NCBI RefSeq assembly: GCF_964019765.1 | Contig: NZ_OZ026461.1 | Location: 62,001 to 126,000, forward strand | Length of the DNA: 64,000 bases | Reading direction: 5' to 3' | Source: Spiroplasma endosymbiont of Panorpa germanica | GTDB lineage: Bacteria; Bacillota_I; Bacilli_A; Mycoplasmatales; Mycoplasmataceae | Shown here: positions 1 through 12,929 of the stretch, in pieces | Position numbering within the stretch: position 1 is the first letter of the stretch | Layout of the letters: each line of letters starts with the position of its first letter | Translations under genes and position numbers: made by a program | The notes under the pieces: generated by a model | Seen by the model: the letters and a program-made list of their open reading frames with translations, nothing else | The model's database searches: none | What the model was told of the DNA's origin: nothing

Positions 1-339
1 TTTGACACTTACATTGTTAACGCTATAAAAATTTTGGTGAGACAGAAATCTTTTATTTACTGTCGCGCTATTTTTAAAAAGTTAAGAAAGAATCTGTTAG
101 AGGAAAAACATATTTTATATGGAACAATTTGATCAACAATCGAACTAGAGGAAAATCAAATTAAAAAAATTGAAGAAAAAATTAGTAAAAAATTACAAGA
201 AAACGTAATTCTAATTAACAAGATTGATCCAAAATTAATTGGTGGTTTGCAAGTGATTGTTAAAGGTAATACTTTTGATGGTTCGTTGCGAGGAAAATTA
301 GAAGCGATCAAAAACTCTTCAATAAGCAATAGAGAGTAG
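1..339 (+). CDS. atpH: ATP synthase F1 subunit delta, C-terminal part
   Basis: The reading frame is open from the first base of the window to TAG at 337-339, giving 112 residues; the N-terminus lies upstream. Delta (OSCP) links the F1 head to the peripheral stalk of the membrane ATP synthase. The visible part has the delta C-terminal pattern: an amphipathic charged helix ([13 protein letters not shown]), then the conserved stretch around [12 protein letters not shown], then a short tail. One in-frame TGA is read as Trp. Its position directly before atpA matches the usual atpBEFHAGDC order and supports the call. The gene is cut only by the window edge. Confidence 0.9.
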
Positions 340-349
340 GGTGACGATT

Positions 350-1921
350 TTGGCTATAAACATTAAAGATATTTTCGAAGTAATCGAACAACAAATTAAA
401 AATTACGGTAAGGAAATAGTTCATACTGAAGACGGAACTGTTGTTACTGTTGGTGATGGAGTTGCCATGCTTTATGGTTTGGAAAACGCCATGATGGGAG
501 AATTATTAATTTTTCCCAATAACGTTTATGGAATGGTTTTAAATTTAGAAGAAGGTGCGATTGGAGCTGTGCTTATGGGTGATGATTCACTTGTTAAAGA
601 GGGTGACATTGTCAAACGTTCAGGCAAAGTTGTGGAAACTCCCGTTGGCGACGCCCTTTTAGGACGTGTTGTTAATGCAATCGGAGTTCCAATCGATGGA
701 AAAGGACCAATTGATTCTAAACAATTTCGACCAGTTGAGAAAATGGCCTCAGGAGTAATGGCTAGAAAGTCAGTTAACGAACCATTAGAGACTGGAATTT
801 TGGGGATAGATGCAATTATTCCCATTGGAAAAGGTCAACGAGAATTAATTATTGGAGACCGTCAAACCGGAAAAACAGCAATTGCCATTGATGCAATAAT
901 AAACCAAATTGGCAAAAATGTTAAATGTGTTTATGTTGCAATTGGTCAAAAAGAATCAACAGTGGTTCAAATTGTTGAAAAGTTAAAGCAAGCAGGAGCA
1001 ATGGAATTTACTACAGTAGTCTCGGCTTCAGCAAGTGAACTAGCTCCCTTGCAATATATTTCTCCATATACTGGAGTTACAATTGCAGAAGAGTGAATGA
1101 GTAAAGGCGATGATGTTTTGGTTGTCTATGATGACTTGTCAAAACATGCGGTAGCTTATAGAACGATGGCTCTATTATTACGTCGTGCCCCAGGTCGAGA
1201 AGCGTATCCAGGAGATGTTTTCTACTTACACTCAAGACTTCTAGAAAGAGCAGCCAAGGTTACAAGTGAATTTGGTGGAGGTAGTATAACTGCTTTGCCA
1301 ATTATTGAAACCCAAGCTGGAGATATATCTGCTTACATTCCGACGAATGTTATTTCGATTACAGACGGACAGATTTTTTTAAGCGAATCTTCATTTAAAT
1401 CAGGAGTTAGACCAGCAGTGGATACAGGACTATCAGTTTCTCGAGTTGGTTCTTCAGCACAAATTAAAGCAGTTCGTCAAATGGGGGGAACTTTAAAGTT
1501 AGAATTAGCCCAATATTATGAGTTAGCAGCTTTTGCTAAGTTTGGAAGTGATTTGGACGAAACCACACAACAAACATTAGAACACGGTAAGAGAATCATT
1601 GAAATTTTAAAACAACGTCAGTACCGCCCGATTTCGCAAATAGATCAAGCAATCATCTTGTTGGCAATAAAATCACGTTTAATAAAATGATTGCCAGTAG
1701 AGTTTATGAGTTATTTCAAAGACTCTCTAATTCACCACTTCAATAAATCTCCAGAAGGATTAAAACTTTGAAATCGTTTGGATAAAGCTAAGGCTTTTGA
1801 TGATAAATTAGAAAAAGACATTGAAGATGAAATTAAAATTATGTTAAAACGTGCAATTAAAATGATCGACAAATATGACCCAACTCAATATGGCAAAATT
1901 GAAGAATACAAAAAACTTTAG
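350..1921 (+). CDS. atpA: ATP synthase F1 subunit alpha
   Basis: Alpha is the non-catalytic nucleotide-binding subunit of the F1 head. The frame runs through three in-frame TGA (Trp) codons to TAG at 1919-1921, about 523 residues, normal for the family. The P-loop GDRQTGKT and the region around AIGQKEST are intact. The best start is TTG at 350 ([14 protein letters not shown]), 5 bases after an AGGGTGA Shine-Dalgarno-like sequence; a GTG at 341 in the same frame is possible but overlaps that sequence. It follows atpH by about 10 bases and precedes atpG by 6, in a continuous operon. Confidence 0.95.
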
Positions 1922-1927
1922 ACTGTT

Positions 1928-2782
1928 ATGCCAAATTTAAGTAATTTAAAAGCAGAAATTGCCAACGTTAAGGACATTGGTAAAATTACAAGTGCAATGG
2001 AACTTGTGGCAACTGCAAAACTAAAACGTGTTGCCAAACGAATTAGTGAAGTTAAGGTTTATGTCGCTGAGGTTTATCAAGTTTTTAACGAAATAATTTC
2101 TTCATCACAAAAATCGATTTATCTTGCAGAGGCTAACAAAAAATTTAACAAAACTTTGTGAGTTGTTATCAATTCAAACTTGGGTTTAGCAGGTGGTTAC
2201 AACTCGAACGTGAATAAAAAAGTTTTAAAACAGATGAAAGAAAAAGATGAAGTTCTAGCAATCGGACAAAAGGCTGTAAACTATTTTAAAGAACATAAAA
2301 AAATAATTCACGACCAAATTCTGGATGTTGATGTCAATTTCACAAACAATCGAGCACGAGAAATCAGTGCAGAAATATTGGCAAAATACAACAACGAATT
2401 ATTTGATGAAATTCAAATTTGTTACACAAAATTCATTAATAATGTGACATTTGAACCAACTCTTTTAAGATTATTTCCTATAGTTAAAAAAAATGATGAT
2501 CAATTGGTAAAAACAAAATCACTGACAACATTTGAACCAAGTGCAGATGAGGTGTTAGAAGCTTCGGTAATGATGTACATTAACACAATTGTGTTTGGGA
2601 CCATTATTGAATCACAAGTTTCTGAACAAGCCAGTCGTCGAACAGCTATGGAAAGCGCCACTAAAAATGGTGGTGAATTGCAAGAAGAATTAAGTATTTT
2701 ATATAATCGTAAGCGTCAAGATGCGATTACCCAAGAAATTACAGAAATCGTTGGGGGCGCTAATGCTCAAAATGAAAAGTAG
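1928..2782 (+). CDS. atpG: ATP synthase F1 subunit gamma
   Basis: Gamma is the central rotor shaft that couples proton flow to catalysis in the F1 head. The gene encodes 284 residues from ATG 1928 to TAG 2780-2782 with one TGA read as Trp. The N-terminal helix carries the family signature around KDIGKITSAMELVATAKL, and the C-terminal helix carries EQASRRTAMESATKNG, the conserved gamma motif. The middle Rossmann-like part begins with a GLAGGYNSNV stretch. It sits between atpA (6-base gap) and atpD (12-base gap). Confidence 0.95.
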
Positions 2783-4216
<1,434 letters not shown>

Positions 4217-4231
4217 TTTAAAGGTGATCTA

Positions 4232-4513
4232 ATGAAAACAAAGTTGAAAATTATAACTCCAGAAGGAATTTTTATTAACGATATCTTGGTTGATATTGTT
4301 AATGTTCAAACAACTGATGGAGAAATGGGATTCTTAGTAAATCATAGTCCGGTGGTGGCTACTTTAAAAATTGGTACCCTTAGTTATCGTCAAGATAATA
4401 AAAAAGTTTATGTTCATGTACATCGTGGAATTGTTAAAGTAGACAAGCAACAGGTTAAGGTAATAACTGAAAGAGTTTATTTAGTAGATCAAAACGGAAC
4501 TAGAATAAAGTAA
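4232..4513 (+). CDS. atpC: ATP synthase F1 subunit epsilon, short form
   Basis: Epsilon sits at the foot of the F1 rotor. The 93-residue product matches the N-terminal beta-sandwich domain (KLKIITPEGIF, then DGEMGFLVNHSPVVATLKIG), but the frame ends at TAA 4511-4513 just after that domain. Most bacterial epsilons are about 130-140 residues and carry a C-terminal two-helix hairpin that regulates ATP hydrolysis; it is absent here. A terminator hairpin begins 2 bases after the stop, so nothing of the missing domain lies downstream in another frame. This is the last gene of the operon. Confidence 0.93.
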   Translation: MKTKLKIITPEGIFINDILVDIVNVQTTDGEMGFLVNHSPVVATLKIGTLSYRQDNKKVYVHVHRGIVKVDKQQVKVITERVYLVDQNGTRIK

Positions 4514-4515
4514 TA

Positions 4516-4541
4516 AAAAAGCAGCCATTCGGCTGCTTTTT
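4516..4541 (+). terminator. Intrinsic terminator of the atp operon
   Basis: Eleven-bp perfect stem (AAAAAGCAGCC with GGCTGCTTTTT) around the loop ATTC, with T-runs on the 3' side. A-runs on the other side let it also end the convergent minus-strand exonuclease transcript. Confidence 0.85.
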
Positions 4542-4611
4542 AAATTTTTTAAAAGTTTAAAACTCTTTTATTTTTAATTAAATAAAAATTGATGACAACT
4601 AAACAATATGA

Positions 4612-5520
4612 CTAACTTTGATTATCATTAATTTTATTTTCAATGCGACTTACAAACGCCCACATACGTTCTCTTTTTAAAAAATAAACATAGCTTTTGT
4701 AATTAATTTTTAATGGTCTAAAATCAATTCGACCCAGCTTCAAATTCTTCTGGATGGTTGCAATTTTTTTGTTCAAAAAAATTTGTTCCTTATTGCGTAC
4801 CAACCTGTCGATTTGTCTTTCGTCAATTTCTTTAATATTTTTAAAAATATTTTCGATATTATTATAGCGGTTTAGTAATTCTATAGCAGTAGTATAGTGC
4901 ATCCCACGCACCCCTTTAATATTATCACTAGGGTCACCCATCAAACTTTTTAAATCAGGAATTTGTTGAGGGGTACAGCCAAATTTCTCTTGGACTGAGT
5001 TCTGATGAATCATTTGATCTTCCTCGTCTTTATTACCTTTAAGAATTACCGAAGTTTTATCATTGATTAACTGAAAAGTATCTCGATCATTTGATAGGAT
5101 ATGAACATCATAACCTAAGTTGTTTGAAATTTTTGTGATTGTCCCCATAACATCGTCGCCTTCGAAATTCTCTTTCTCATATCAAGGAATATTTATGAAA
5201 GTTAAAAACTCTCTGACTAGCTGCATTTGAGGAATTAGGTCTTCGGGGGTGTCTTTACGCTTGGCTTTATATTCAGGATATAATTCCTTACGTCAACAAC
5301 CTTTCCCCACATCAAATGTCACGATTATTGTATGATATTTTTTTGAGTTTATATAATCATTGATGTTCGCAACGAATGTATAAACCGCATTTATTAAAAC
5401 GCCTTCGCGGTTTCTTGGTAATTTGGTTCTTTTCAAAGAACCATAATAACCCTTATGAAGTAAATGATAACCATCTACTATGAGGATGGGGCTGCAATTT
5501 GCAACCGTTACCTTTTCCAT
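4612..5520 (-). CDS. 5'-3' exonuclease (stand-alone Pol I N-terminal domain type)
   Basis: The 302-residue product resembles the 5' nuclease domain of DNA polymerase I, which removes RNA primers and flaps during replication and repair. It starts at ATG 5518-5520 and ends at TAG 4612-4614, with in-frame TGA codons near 5292, 5181 and elsewhere read as Trp. Visible family features are IVDGYHLLHKG near the N-terminus, the acidic metal-site segments FEGDD and SNDRDTFQL, and the helix-hairpin-helix region GDPSDNIKGVRG. No polymerase domain follows, as in other Mollicutes where this nuclease is a separate gene. The HhH lysine usual in GIGPKTA-type loops is replaced (MHYTTA). Confidence 0.9.
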
Positions 5521-5552
5521 TTTAATGCACTTCCTTACAAATATATTCTACA

Positions 5553-6143
5553 CTAAACTTGACTGACAAATTTGTTTATAATATAGTTTATTTCTACAAA
5601 AGGATTCAATTCCTCTGTGATTTCTTTTTTTGTGGTGATGAAGGCATAATTTGCTCTTTCATCAAACTTTTTCTGTGCCACAATTTGATACTTTAATAAA
5701 ACGCTATCAACCAATCTTAAATTGGATAAACTAAAAGTTATGCTAATTTCATAACCAGGTTGAAGTTCTTCAATTATACAATTCTTGAGCAAATTGTTTG
5801 CGCTAGAATTATAGGCCCTCATTAAAGGACCAGCACCTAGTTTAATACCTCCAAAATACCTTGTTACTAAAATAATAGTGTTTGATAAATCGAGTTTTTT
5901 AATTAGATTTAATAGGGGTTCACCAGCAGTTCCGCTAGGCTCACCGTCGTTATGAAAACTTTCTGATCTCGGGTTATCATCAATTACAAAGGCGTAGCAA
6001 TTATGGCTAGCTTTTGGATCTGAATATTTTGACAAAAACCCGTCAACTTCTGCTTTACTATTAACTTGAGTAATTATTACTTTGAACTTTGACTTTTTTA
6101 CTTCATAATCGCCTTTAAAAACTTCATTTTTAACAGTTCTCAT
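5553..6143 (-). CDS. YigZ/IMPACT family protein (UPF0029)
   Basis: The 196-residue product has the UPF0029 signature: SHNCYAFVIDD, then FHNDGEPSGTAGEPLL, then VTRYFGGIKLGAGPLMRAY. The C-terminal ferredoxin-like half is the second domain of YigZ. The IMPACT family is thought to act around ribosomes or translation control, but no reaction is established, so I give no function. It lies 32 bases upstream of the exonuclease gene on the same strand and may be co-transcribed with it. It is divergent from the P-type ATPase gene. Confidence 0.9.
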   Translation of the reverse strand: MRTVKNEVFKGDYEVKKSKFKVIITQVNSKAEVDGFLSKYSDPKASHNCYAFVIDDNPRSESFHNDGEPSGTAGEPLLNLIKKLDLSNTIILVTRYFGGIKLGAGPLMRAYNSSANNLLKNCIIEELQPGYEISITFSLSNLRLVDSVLLKYQIVAQKKFDERANYAFITTKKEITEELNPFVEINYIINKFVSQV

Positions 6144-6229
6144 AAATACCTCTTAATTATTTTACTCTTTTTATACGGAAAAAATAATATTTTAACAACT
6201 TATAAACTAATAAAAATATAGGCATAATT

Positions 6230-6240
6230 TATAATATAAT
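6230..6240 (+). promoter_or_regulatory. Probable -10 region for the P-type ATPase gene
   Basis: Two overlapping TATAAT hexamers lie 46-56 bases before the ATG of the ATPase, in the divergent intergenic space. No convincing -35 box was found. Confidence 0.45.
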
Positions 6241-6285
6241 ATTCTTATGAAACAAATGATATAAATTATATGAAGGGGTAGAAAA

Positions 6286-9186
6286 ATGAAAGTAGCCAAA
6301 GCTAAAAACGATACAAAAAATAAAGAAGTTTCTATCCAAGAAAAAGGTTGATATCAAAAACCAATCAGCGAGATCGAAATTGAACTAAAAACCGAAACTA
6401 CAACCGGACTTTCAACTGATGAAGCAGAAGATCGTCTAAAAAAACTTGGTTTAAATAAACTACCTGAACCAAAGCAAGTTCCTTGATACTTGCTTTTCTT
6501 AAAAGGTCTTTTAGAACCGCTATCAATTGTATTATTAGTAACAGCAATAATTGTTGTTGTAGCCCCATACTTTGCAGGTGGGCATCCAGAATGAGTGGAA
6601 TTTGGGGTTATTCTTGGAATGATCTTCATTAACACTTTATTAGGAATGACCCAAGAGTTAAAGGCTCGAAGCTCAGTTAAGGCCTTACAAAGTTTATCAA
6701 ATCCAAATGCAACAGTAATTAGATCTGGTAGACAAATACAAATATCGGCGCATAATTTGGTACCTGGAGATATTGTTATCTTACAAACTGGTGAGTTTAT
6801 ACCTGCAGATATTAGATTAATATCATCCTCACATCTAACTGTTGATGAATCAGCACTAACCGGAGAATCAATGCCAGTAGTTAAAAATATTGATTTGCTA
6901 GATTCAAAGACTACCATTCTAGCTGAACAAAAAAACATGGTTTTCATGTCAACTTTTGTTCAATCAGGTAGAGCAACAGGAATAGTGGTGGCCCAAGCCC
7001 CATTATCAACAATGGGTAAAATTGCTTCTTCAATAGCGGAAACTAAAGCGCAAAAAACACCATTGCAGTTAAAATTAAATCGTCTAACAAAATGAGTTTC
7101 TGTAATTGCCACAATCACAGCACTTGTTTTATTTGGAGTGTTAATATTAATTGATGTTCTAAGAGCAGATCATAGCGGAATAGCTTGATCTGAAAATCTA
7201 TTACTATCAGTTTCTTCAGCAATTGCAATTATTCCAGCATCACTAACTGTTATTGTTTCCATAATCCTTTCGGTTTCAACAAACCAAATGAGCAAACAAA
7301 ATGTTATTGTAAAACAATTGCAAGCAGTAGAAACATTGGGTAAAGTTAATGTTATTTGTTCGGATAAAACTGGAACACTTACAATAAATAAAATGACAGT
7401 TACCAAGTATAACCAAGTCGGGGTTACTCGCGCGGCCTCAAGTTTTACTTACGTTTCAGATGATATTGGTGATATTCACTTTGTTAATGCCCTAACACTT
7501 TGCAACGACTCTATTGTTACTGAAAAAGACCGTATGGGATTACCAACAGAATTGGCTATGTATGATTGAATGACTAAAATGGGATTCGACCCATTAACAC
7601 TTCGTCATAAATATATGAGAATCGATGACTTGCCTTTTTCATCGGATAATAAATACATGGTTACCGTTAACCAAGTTGATGATAAAAAAGTTGTTTACAT
7701 TAAAGGTGCTATTGATAGAATTTTAGACAAGTGTACTCATACTGTCATTGATGGTCAAGTTGTTAAACTTTCTCCAAAAATGAAAGAACAAGTTTTAGCT
7801 AATGCTGAGAAAATGTCATCTGAAGCGTTGAGAGTTATTACAACAGCTTTTAAAGTATTAACAGACGATCAATACAAAAACAAAGACTATGTCTCTAATT
7901 TGGTTTTAACAGGAATAATTGGAATGATCGATCCTCCAAGAGAGGAAGCTATCTCAGCAATTAAAATAGCTCATAGAGCAGGAATCAGAGTAGTTATGAT
8001 TACAGGGGACCACTTAGCGACTGCTATGGCGATTGGAGAAAAATTAGGATTAGTTCGTGATGGATTTGTGGGAATGACTGGTGAGGAATTAGACTTAATC
8101 AGTGATGAGGACTTAACCAAAAAAATTGATCGTATCTCAGTTTTTGCCAGAGTTAATCCCGACCATAAAACAAGAATTGTGACAATTTTACAAGAAAAAG
8201 GTTTAATTGTTGCTATGACTGGGGATGGAATTAACGATGCTCCAAGTTTAAGAAAAGCCAATGTCGGTATTGCTATGGGTATGAATGGAACAGAAGCTGC
8301 TAAAGATGCGGCCAACGTTATTTTAGCAGATGATAACTTTAGCACCATTGTTTCAGGGGTAAGTGAAGGAAGAAATTCTTATCGTAAAATTAAAACATCA
8401 GTTGCCTTTGTTTTAGGAGCCAACCCCCAAATTATTGCGATGTTCTTAATTATTTTGATTACAGGAATATCACCACTTAACTCAATAAACATTTTATGAT
8501 TCAACTTAATTGTTGAAACTATTCTAGCCATCCCAATTGGAATGTCAAAATCTGACCCTAATGTAATGAACCTAAAACCTATTAAGAATAATGAGTCCAT
8601 ATTTAGCCGTATTTGGATGCTGATTATATTTACAATTACTTCAACTGCCATTGCTGTTATCTTGGCCTTCATTATGGGATTCTATGTATTCCCGGGACCA
8701 AACGCAGCATTAACAGGTCAAACAGCAGCATTTATAACTATCGCCTTTTCACCAATCTTTTTTGTATGAATGATGAAATTTAGAGGTGATAAGAATGAAC
8801 GCCATAAAAGTTTTAAAGATAAGGTAAAAGAAGCCAACTGAGCCCTTTTTGGAGCTATGATTGGAGCCTTCCTATTAAACGTAATTGTTGTCTTTACTCC
8901 AGGAGTTAAAGATGTCTTCAAAATAGCTGACTTAAATTGAGAATTATGATTGATGGTGGTTGTGTTAACAATTTCCCCAGCAATAGTTATATTTATTTCA
9001 ATTAACTTAGCGGGTAATAGAATTCGTCGTCACAGCGAACCCGGTTATGAACACAGACTTCGTAAGAGATTTAAAAAATATCGTCGTCCTAAAATTGCTA
9101 ACAATCATAAATTGCTAAGAGATGCAACAGTTGATATTAGACATAATAAACGTTCGAAAAAAAATAAACAAGCTAAAAACGCATAA
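6286..9186 (+). CDS. P2-type cation-transporting ATPase with non-canonical ion-site residues
   Basis: The 966-residue membrane pump follows a GGGG-containing leader and begins MKVAKAKND. Domains in order: cytosolic N-terminus, two membrane helices, actuator domain with LTGES (about 185-189), helices 3-4, phosphorylation motif DKTGT (Asp about 360), nucleotide domain with KGAIDRIL, hinge TGDGINDAP, and six C-terminal helices. It resembles Ca2+-ATPases, but the usual PEGLP of helix 4 reads IPASL (Ala318 for Glu) and the helix 6 N..TD site reads NLIVE (Val743, Glu744). The ion carried is therefore uncertain. Many TGA codons read as Trp. It has its own promoter region and terminator. Confidence 0.9.
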
Positions 9187-9189
9187 TAT

Positions 9190-9227
9190 AAAACCCTGAT
9201 TTGGTTATAAAACCAAATCAGGGTTTT
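9190..9227 (+). terminator. Terminator after the P-type ATPase
   Basis: Perfect 17-bp stem (9190-9206 with 9211-9227) with loop ATAA. The stem ends in TTTT and starts with AAAA, so it could work in either direction. Confidence 0.88.
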
Positions 9228-9279
9228 AAAATTTCAACTTTTGAATTATGATATATTTGACCTTAAGGAGGAAAATGGT

Positions 9280-9849
9280 ATGAAGACAATTTACAATGCC
9301 GGAAGTATGTTTAATGAAGCACAAATTCAACAAAGAAAGAAAGAAGGTAACAACTTAAGACAAAATTTTGCTGACTTTGAAATAGCTAACCCAATTGATT
9401 TTGATACTAATCTTGGAGTTTGTCCGACTCCATTAGAAATTTGAAATGCCGACTATGAGCTGTTAAAAAAAGCGGAATATGTGATTTTTGAATTGGACAG
9501 CCTTGATCACGGTATGATTGCTGAAATGGGAATAGCAATTGAAATGGCGAAATCAACGCAAGCAAACAAGTTTTTAGTTACGGTGATTTCAGATTTTCGC
9601 TACTATCAAAGATGTTCAAAATTTCAGATAAATGAGTTCTCGATCAATCACTTTGTTTTTGGGCAGTTATTTGATACCCAACTAAATCAAGAAAACCGCA
9701 TTTTACAAGTGAAGTCTCATGACCAAGCCATTTTGGCCATCAAGAATTGAGAAGCTTATTTAAACACAAAAGATGATAAATATCTAAAAATGAATGAAGA
9801 ATTAGACCAAAAATTCATTTATGAAGACGGAAAAATGTACGACCAATAA
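9280..9849 (+). CDS. Nucleoside 2-deoxyribosyltransferase family protein
   Basis: The 189-residue product starts at ATG 9280, 8 bases after AAGGAGG (9265-9271); a TTG further upstream in the same frame is unlikely. It has the pattern of the deoxyribosyltransferase fold: an N-terminal YNAGSMFNEAQ strand and turn, a central WNADYELLKKAEYVIFELD strand with an acidic pair, and DHGMIAEMGIAIEM, where the Glu of AEMG is expected to be the catalytic nucleophile. Such enzymes move deoxyribose between bases in purine and pyrimidine salvage, which fits a Mollicute. It stands alone between two terminators. Confidence 0.75.
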
Positions 9850-9868
9850 ATTTAAAAAAATCGCAGAT

Positions 9869-9891
9869 AAAGCAAGTTTTTGCTTTTTTTT
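9869..9891 (+). terminator. Terminator after the deoxyribosyltransferase gene
   Basis: Stem AAAGCAA/TTGCTTT followed by a run of T, about 45 bases upstream of secA. Confidence 0.7.
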
Positions 9892-9938
9892 TGTTAAAAT
9901 ATTACTATTGATTTTAATAAATAAGGCAGGGATAAAAC

Positions 9939-12863
9939 ATGGCAAGAGATAAGTCGATCATAAAAAAAATGGGATTAATCGCTGATCAAATCATCAGTTT
10001 GGAACCAGAATATGAAAAATTCACTGATGAAGAGTTATTAGCTAAAACCGCAGAATTCAAGGAAAGAATCCAAGTAAACGGCGAAGATGTCGATGACGTT
10101 TTAGTTGAAGCTTATGCGGTTGTTCGTGAGGCGGCTTGAAGAGTTTTGAAATTAAAAGCTTACAGAGTGCAATTAATCGGAAGTATCATCTTAAATAGTG
10201 GAGATATTGCGGAAATGAGAACTGGTGAGGGTAAAACTTTAACAGGTCTTTTCCCTGCTTACTTAAATGCCTTAACTGGTAAAGGTGTTCATATTGTTAC
10301 TGTTAACGAATATTTATCAAAACGTGATAGTGAAATTAATGGTCAGGTTTATGATTTTCTGGGGATTACAGTTGGTCTAAACGGAAGAAGTTTAACAAAA
10401 GATCAAAAAAGAAACGCTTACTCAAAAGATGTTACCTACACAACAAACTCAGAAATTGGTTTTGACTACCTAAGAGATAATATGGTTTATAACTACCAAA
10501 TGAAAGTTCAAAGACAGCTGAACTACGCAATCATTGATGAGGCTGACTCGGTTCTAATCGATGAAGCTAGAACGCCGCTTATTATTTCTGGGGGTAGTTC
10601 AAATCGAACTAATATGTACCAAGCAGCTGATCAATTTGCTAAAACTTTAAAACAAGATACTGATTTTGAAATTGATTTAGAAACTAAACAAGTATATTTA
10701 AATGACCAAGGAATTTCCAAAGCCAACGGCTTCTTTTCGGTTAAAAACTTATTTGACGTTAAAAATACTGAATTATTCCATTTAATTATGAATGCTTTGA
10801 AAGCTAACTTTACCTTCAAAGAAGGAGTGGAATATGCAGCTCAAAATAATGAAATTGTTTTAATTGACCAGTTTACAGGAAGAATAATGGAGGGTCGTTC
10901 ATATAGTGATGGTCTCCAACAAGCCCTACAAGCTAAAGAAGGAGTTTACATTGAAGAAGAAACTACCACTCTAGCTACAATTACTTATCAAAACTTCTAC
11001 CGACTATATAGTAAATTGTCAGGAATGACAGGAACTGCTAAAACTGAGGAAGAAGAATTTATCAAAATTTATAATACAAGAGTAATTGTGACCCCAACTA
11101 ATAAACCAGTAATTAGAAAAGACGAAATCGATTTAACATTTGCAACTAAAAATGCAGCCCTAAAAGCTATGATGGTTGATTTAAAAGAGCTGAACGAAAT
11201 TGGTCGTCCAGTTTTAATTGGAACCACTAGTGTGGAATCTTCTGAACAAATCGAGCGCTATATGGAAAAAGCGGGAATCAAATTTGAAATGATTAATGCC
11301 AAAAACCATGATCGTGAATCAGAAATTGTTGAAAAAGCCGGTCAAAAAGGTGCCATTACCTTGGCAACCAACATGGCTGGTCGTGGTACTGATATTAAAT
11401 TAACTGATGAAACCAAACAACTTGGGGGATTATTTGTTTTTGGAGTAGAACGAAATGAAGCTCGAAGAATTGATAACCAACTTCGTGGACGTAGTGGTCG
11501 TCAAGGAGATCCGGGTAATTCAAGATTCTATATTTCTATGGAAGATGAATTGATGGTTCGGTTTACAGCTCCCAAAGTGCGTCAAATGTTCTTGCGATTG
11601 GGTGATGAACCAATTAAATCAAAAATGTTTACAAGAGCCATTACTAATGCTCAAAAGAAACTTGAAGGATTGAACTTCGACCAACGTAAAAACGTTTTAG
11701 ATTATGATAATGTTCTAGCACAACATCGTGAAGCAATTTATTCTCAAAGAGATGAGATTTTAAAACAAGAAGATATCAAAGTTGTTTTAGGTCGTTTCCA
11801 ATATACCACAGCCTTTGAACTGGTTTTAAAAAATTCAGAATTAGTGAGAGGTGAAAGCACAATCAATGCTGAGCAGTTAATTGCTAGTGTCGAGGGAACT
11901 TATGTAAAAGAGGGTTCATTTAAGAAATCTGATTTTGCCCACCAAGATAAATATAAAGTTGCTAAAATGATAAGTGACGCTATGATGTTATTTTATATGG
12001 ACAGAATTAGTCATGTTCCAAATGAAGTTGCTCAAGAAATGGAACGTAGAACAGTTCTGCAATCTTTGGACAAATTCTGAACAAGACATATTAACTTAGC
12101 TAACAAGTTAAGATCGGGAATCTACTTGCAACAATATGCTCAAAATAATCCGCTTCATGAATATATTGAAGAAGCTGCAAAATTATTTAACAAAATGAAA
12201 ATTGATATTGCCGAGGAAGTTATTAATAATCTTTCGCAAGTGGTAATTAGAGAATCAGAACGAAATGTTGGAGCACCAAAAGTTAACAAGCCAGAACCAG
12301 AAGCAATTCAAATTAGTGAAAATGACATTGAACAGATTTTAAACGAAATTGGTTTGAAAAAAGAAGACTTTACTCGTGAAGGTGTTAAAAACCGTCTTAC
12401 TGAATTAAAAGCCCAAGCGAAAAAAGATGAAGATCTTGAAAAAATAAAAAAACTTGATTTCCAAGAAATGGTTTTAAAAGGTCTGATGGATGAAATTGAT
12501 AAAATCAAATCTGGAAAAGGATCTAACTCGGTTAATGTTAAACTGACCCAAGAAGATATGGAAGCCATTTTCAAAAAATTCGGATTTAAAATCGGTGATA
12601 AGATTGATGAAAAAAAAGTTATTGCCAAATTTGAAGAACTTTTAAATTCAGATGAAATCAAAGACATTCCCAATGAAATTCAAAAATTAAATTTCGAAAG
12701 AGAAGTGATTTTAAGAATCGGACCAAACTTGGTTAAAGATAAAAAAGAATTTATTGTGGAAGACAAAGCAGGAAAAGTTAAGAAGAAAATTAAGACCAGC
12801 GGAATTGATATTGATGATGTTGACGACAGTGAACAAGTTCAATCAAAAGTTAAGATTGGTTAA
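9939..12863 (+). CDS. secA: Protein translocase ATPase SecA with long acidic C-terminal tail
   Basis: SecA drives protein export through SecYEG. The 974-residue product contains Walker A (MRTGEGKTLTG), the DEAD-like motif (IIDEADSVLIDEA), the preprotein cross-linking region, the second helicase half with TNMAGRGTDIKL and the RGRSGRQGDPGNSRF segment, and the helical scaffold. After about residue 760 there is a charged Glu/Lys-rich, probably helical extension ending in a DIDDVDDSEQ cluster. The CxCx(n)CH zinc tail used for SecB binding is absent. Two TGA codons (near 10138 and 12078) read as Trp. Its terminator follows at 12878. Confidence 0.96.
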
Positions 12864-12877
12864 TAAAATAGTGTAGT

Positions 12878-12906
12878 AAAAACTAGAAGCAATTTCTAGT
12901 TTTTTT
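12878..12906 (+). terminator. Terminator after secA
   Basis: Stem AACTAGAA/TTCTAGTT around a short loop, with A-run before and T-run after. Confidence 0.8.
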
Positions 12907-12929
12907 CCACGTAGAACGGTAAAGGCAAA

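Noticed and set aside
526-825. Long open frames on the strand opposite atpA, the ATPase, rnr and others.
   Set aside because: They lie wholly inside well-supported genes, have no ribosome-binding sites and show no recognisable domains.
12308-12673. Open frame opposite the SecA tail.
   Set aside because: It is the complement of a Lys/Glu-rich repetitive region, which gives Ser/Phe-rich open frames by composition.
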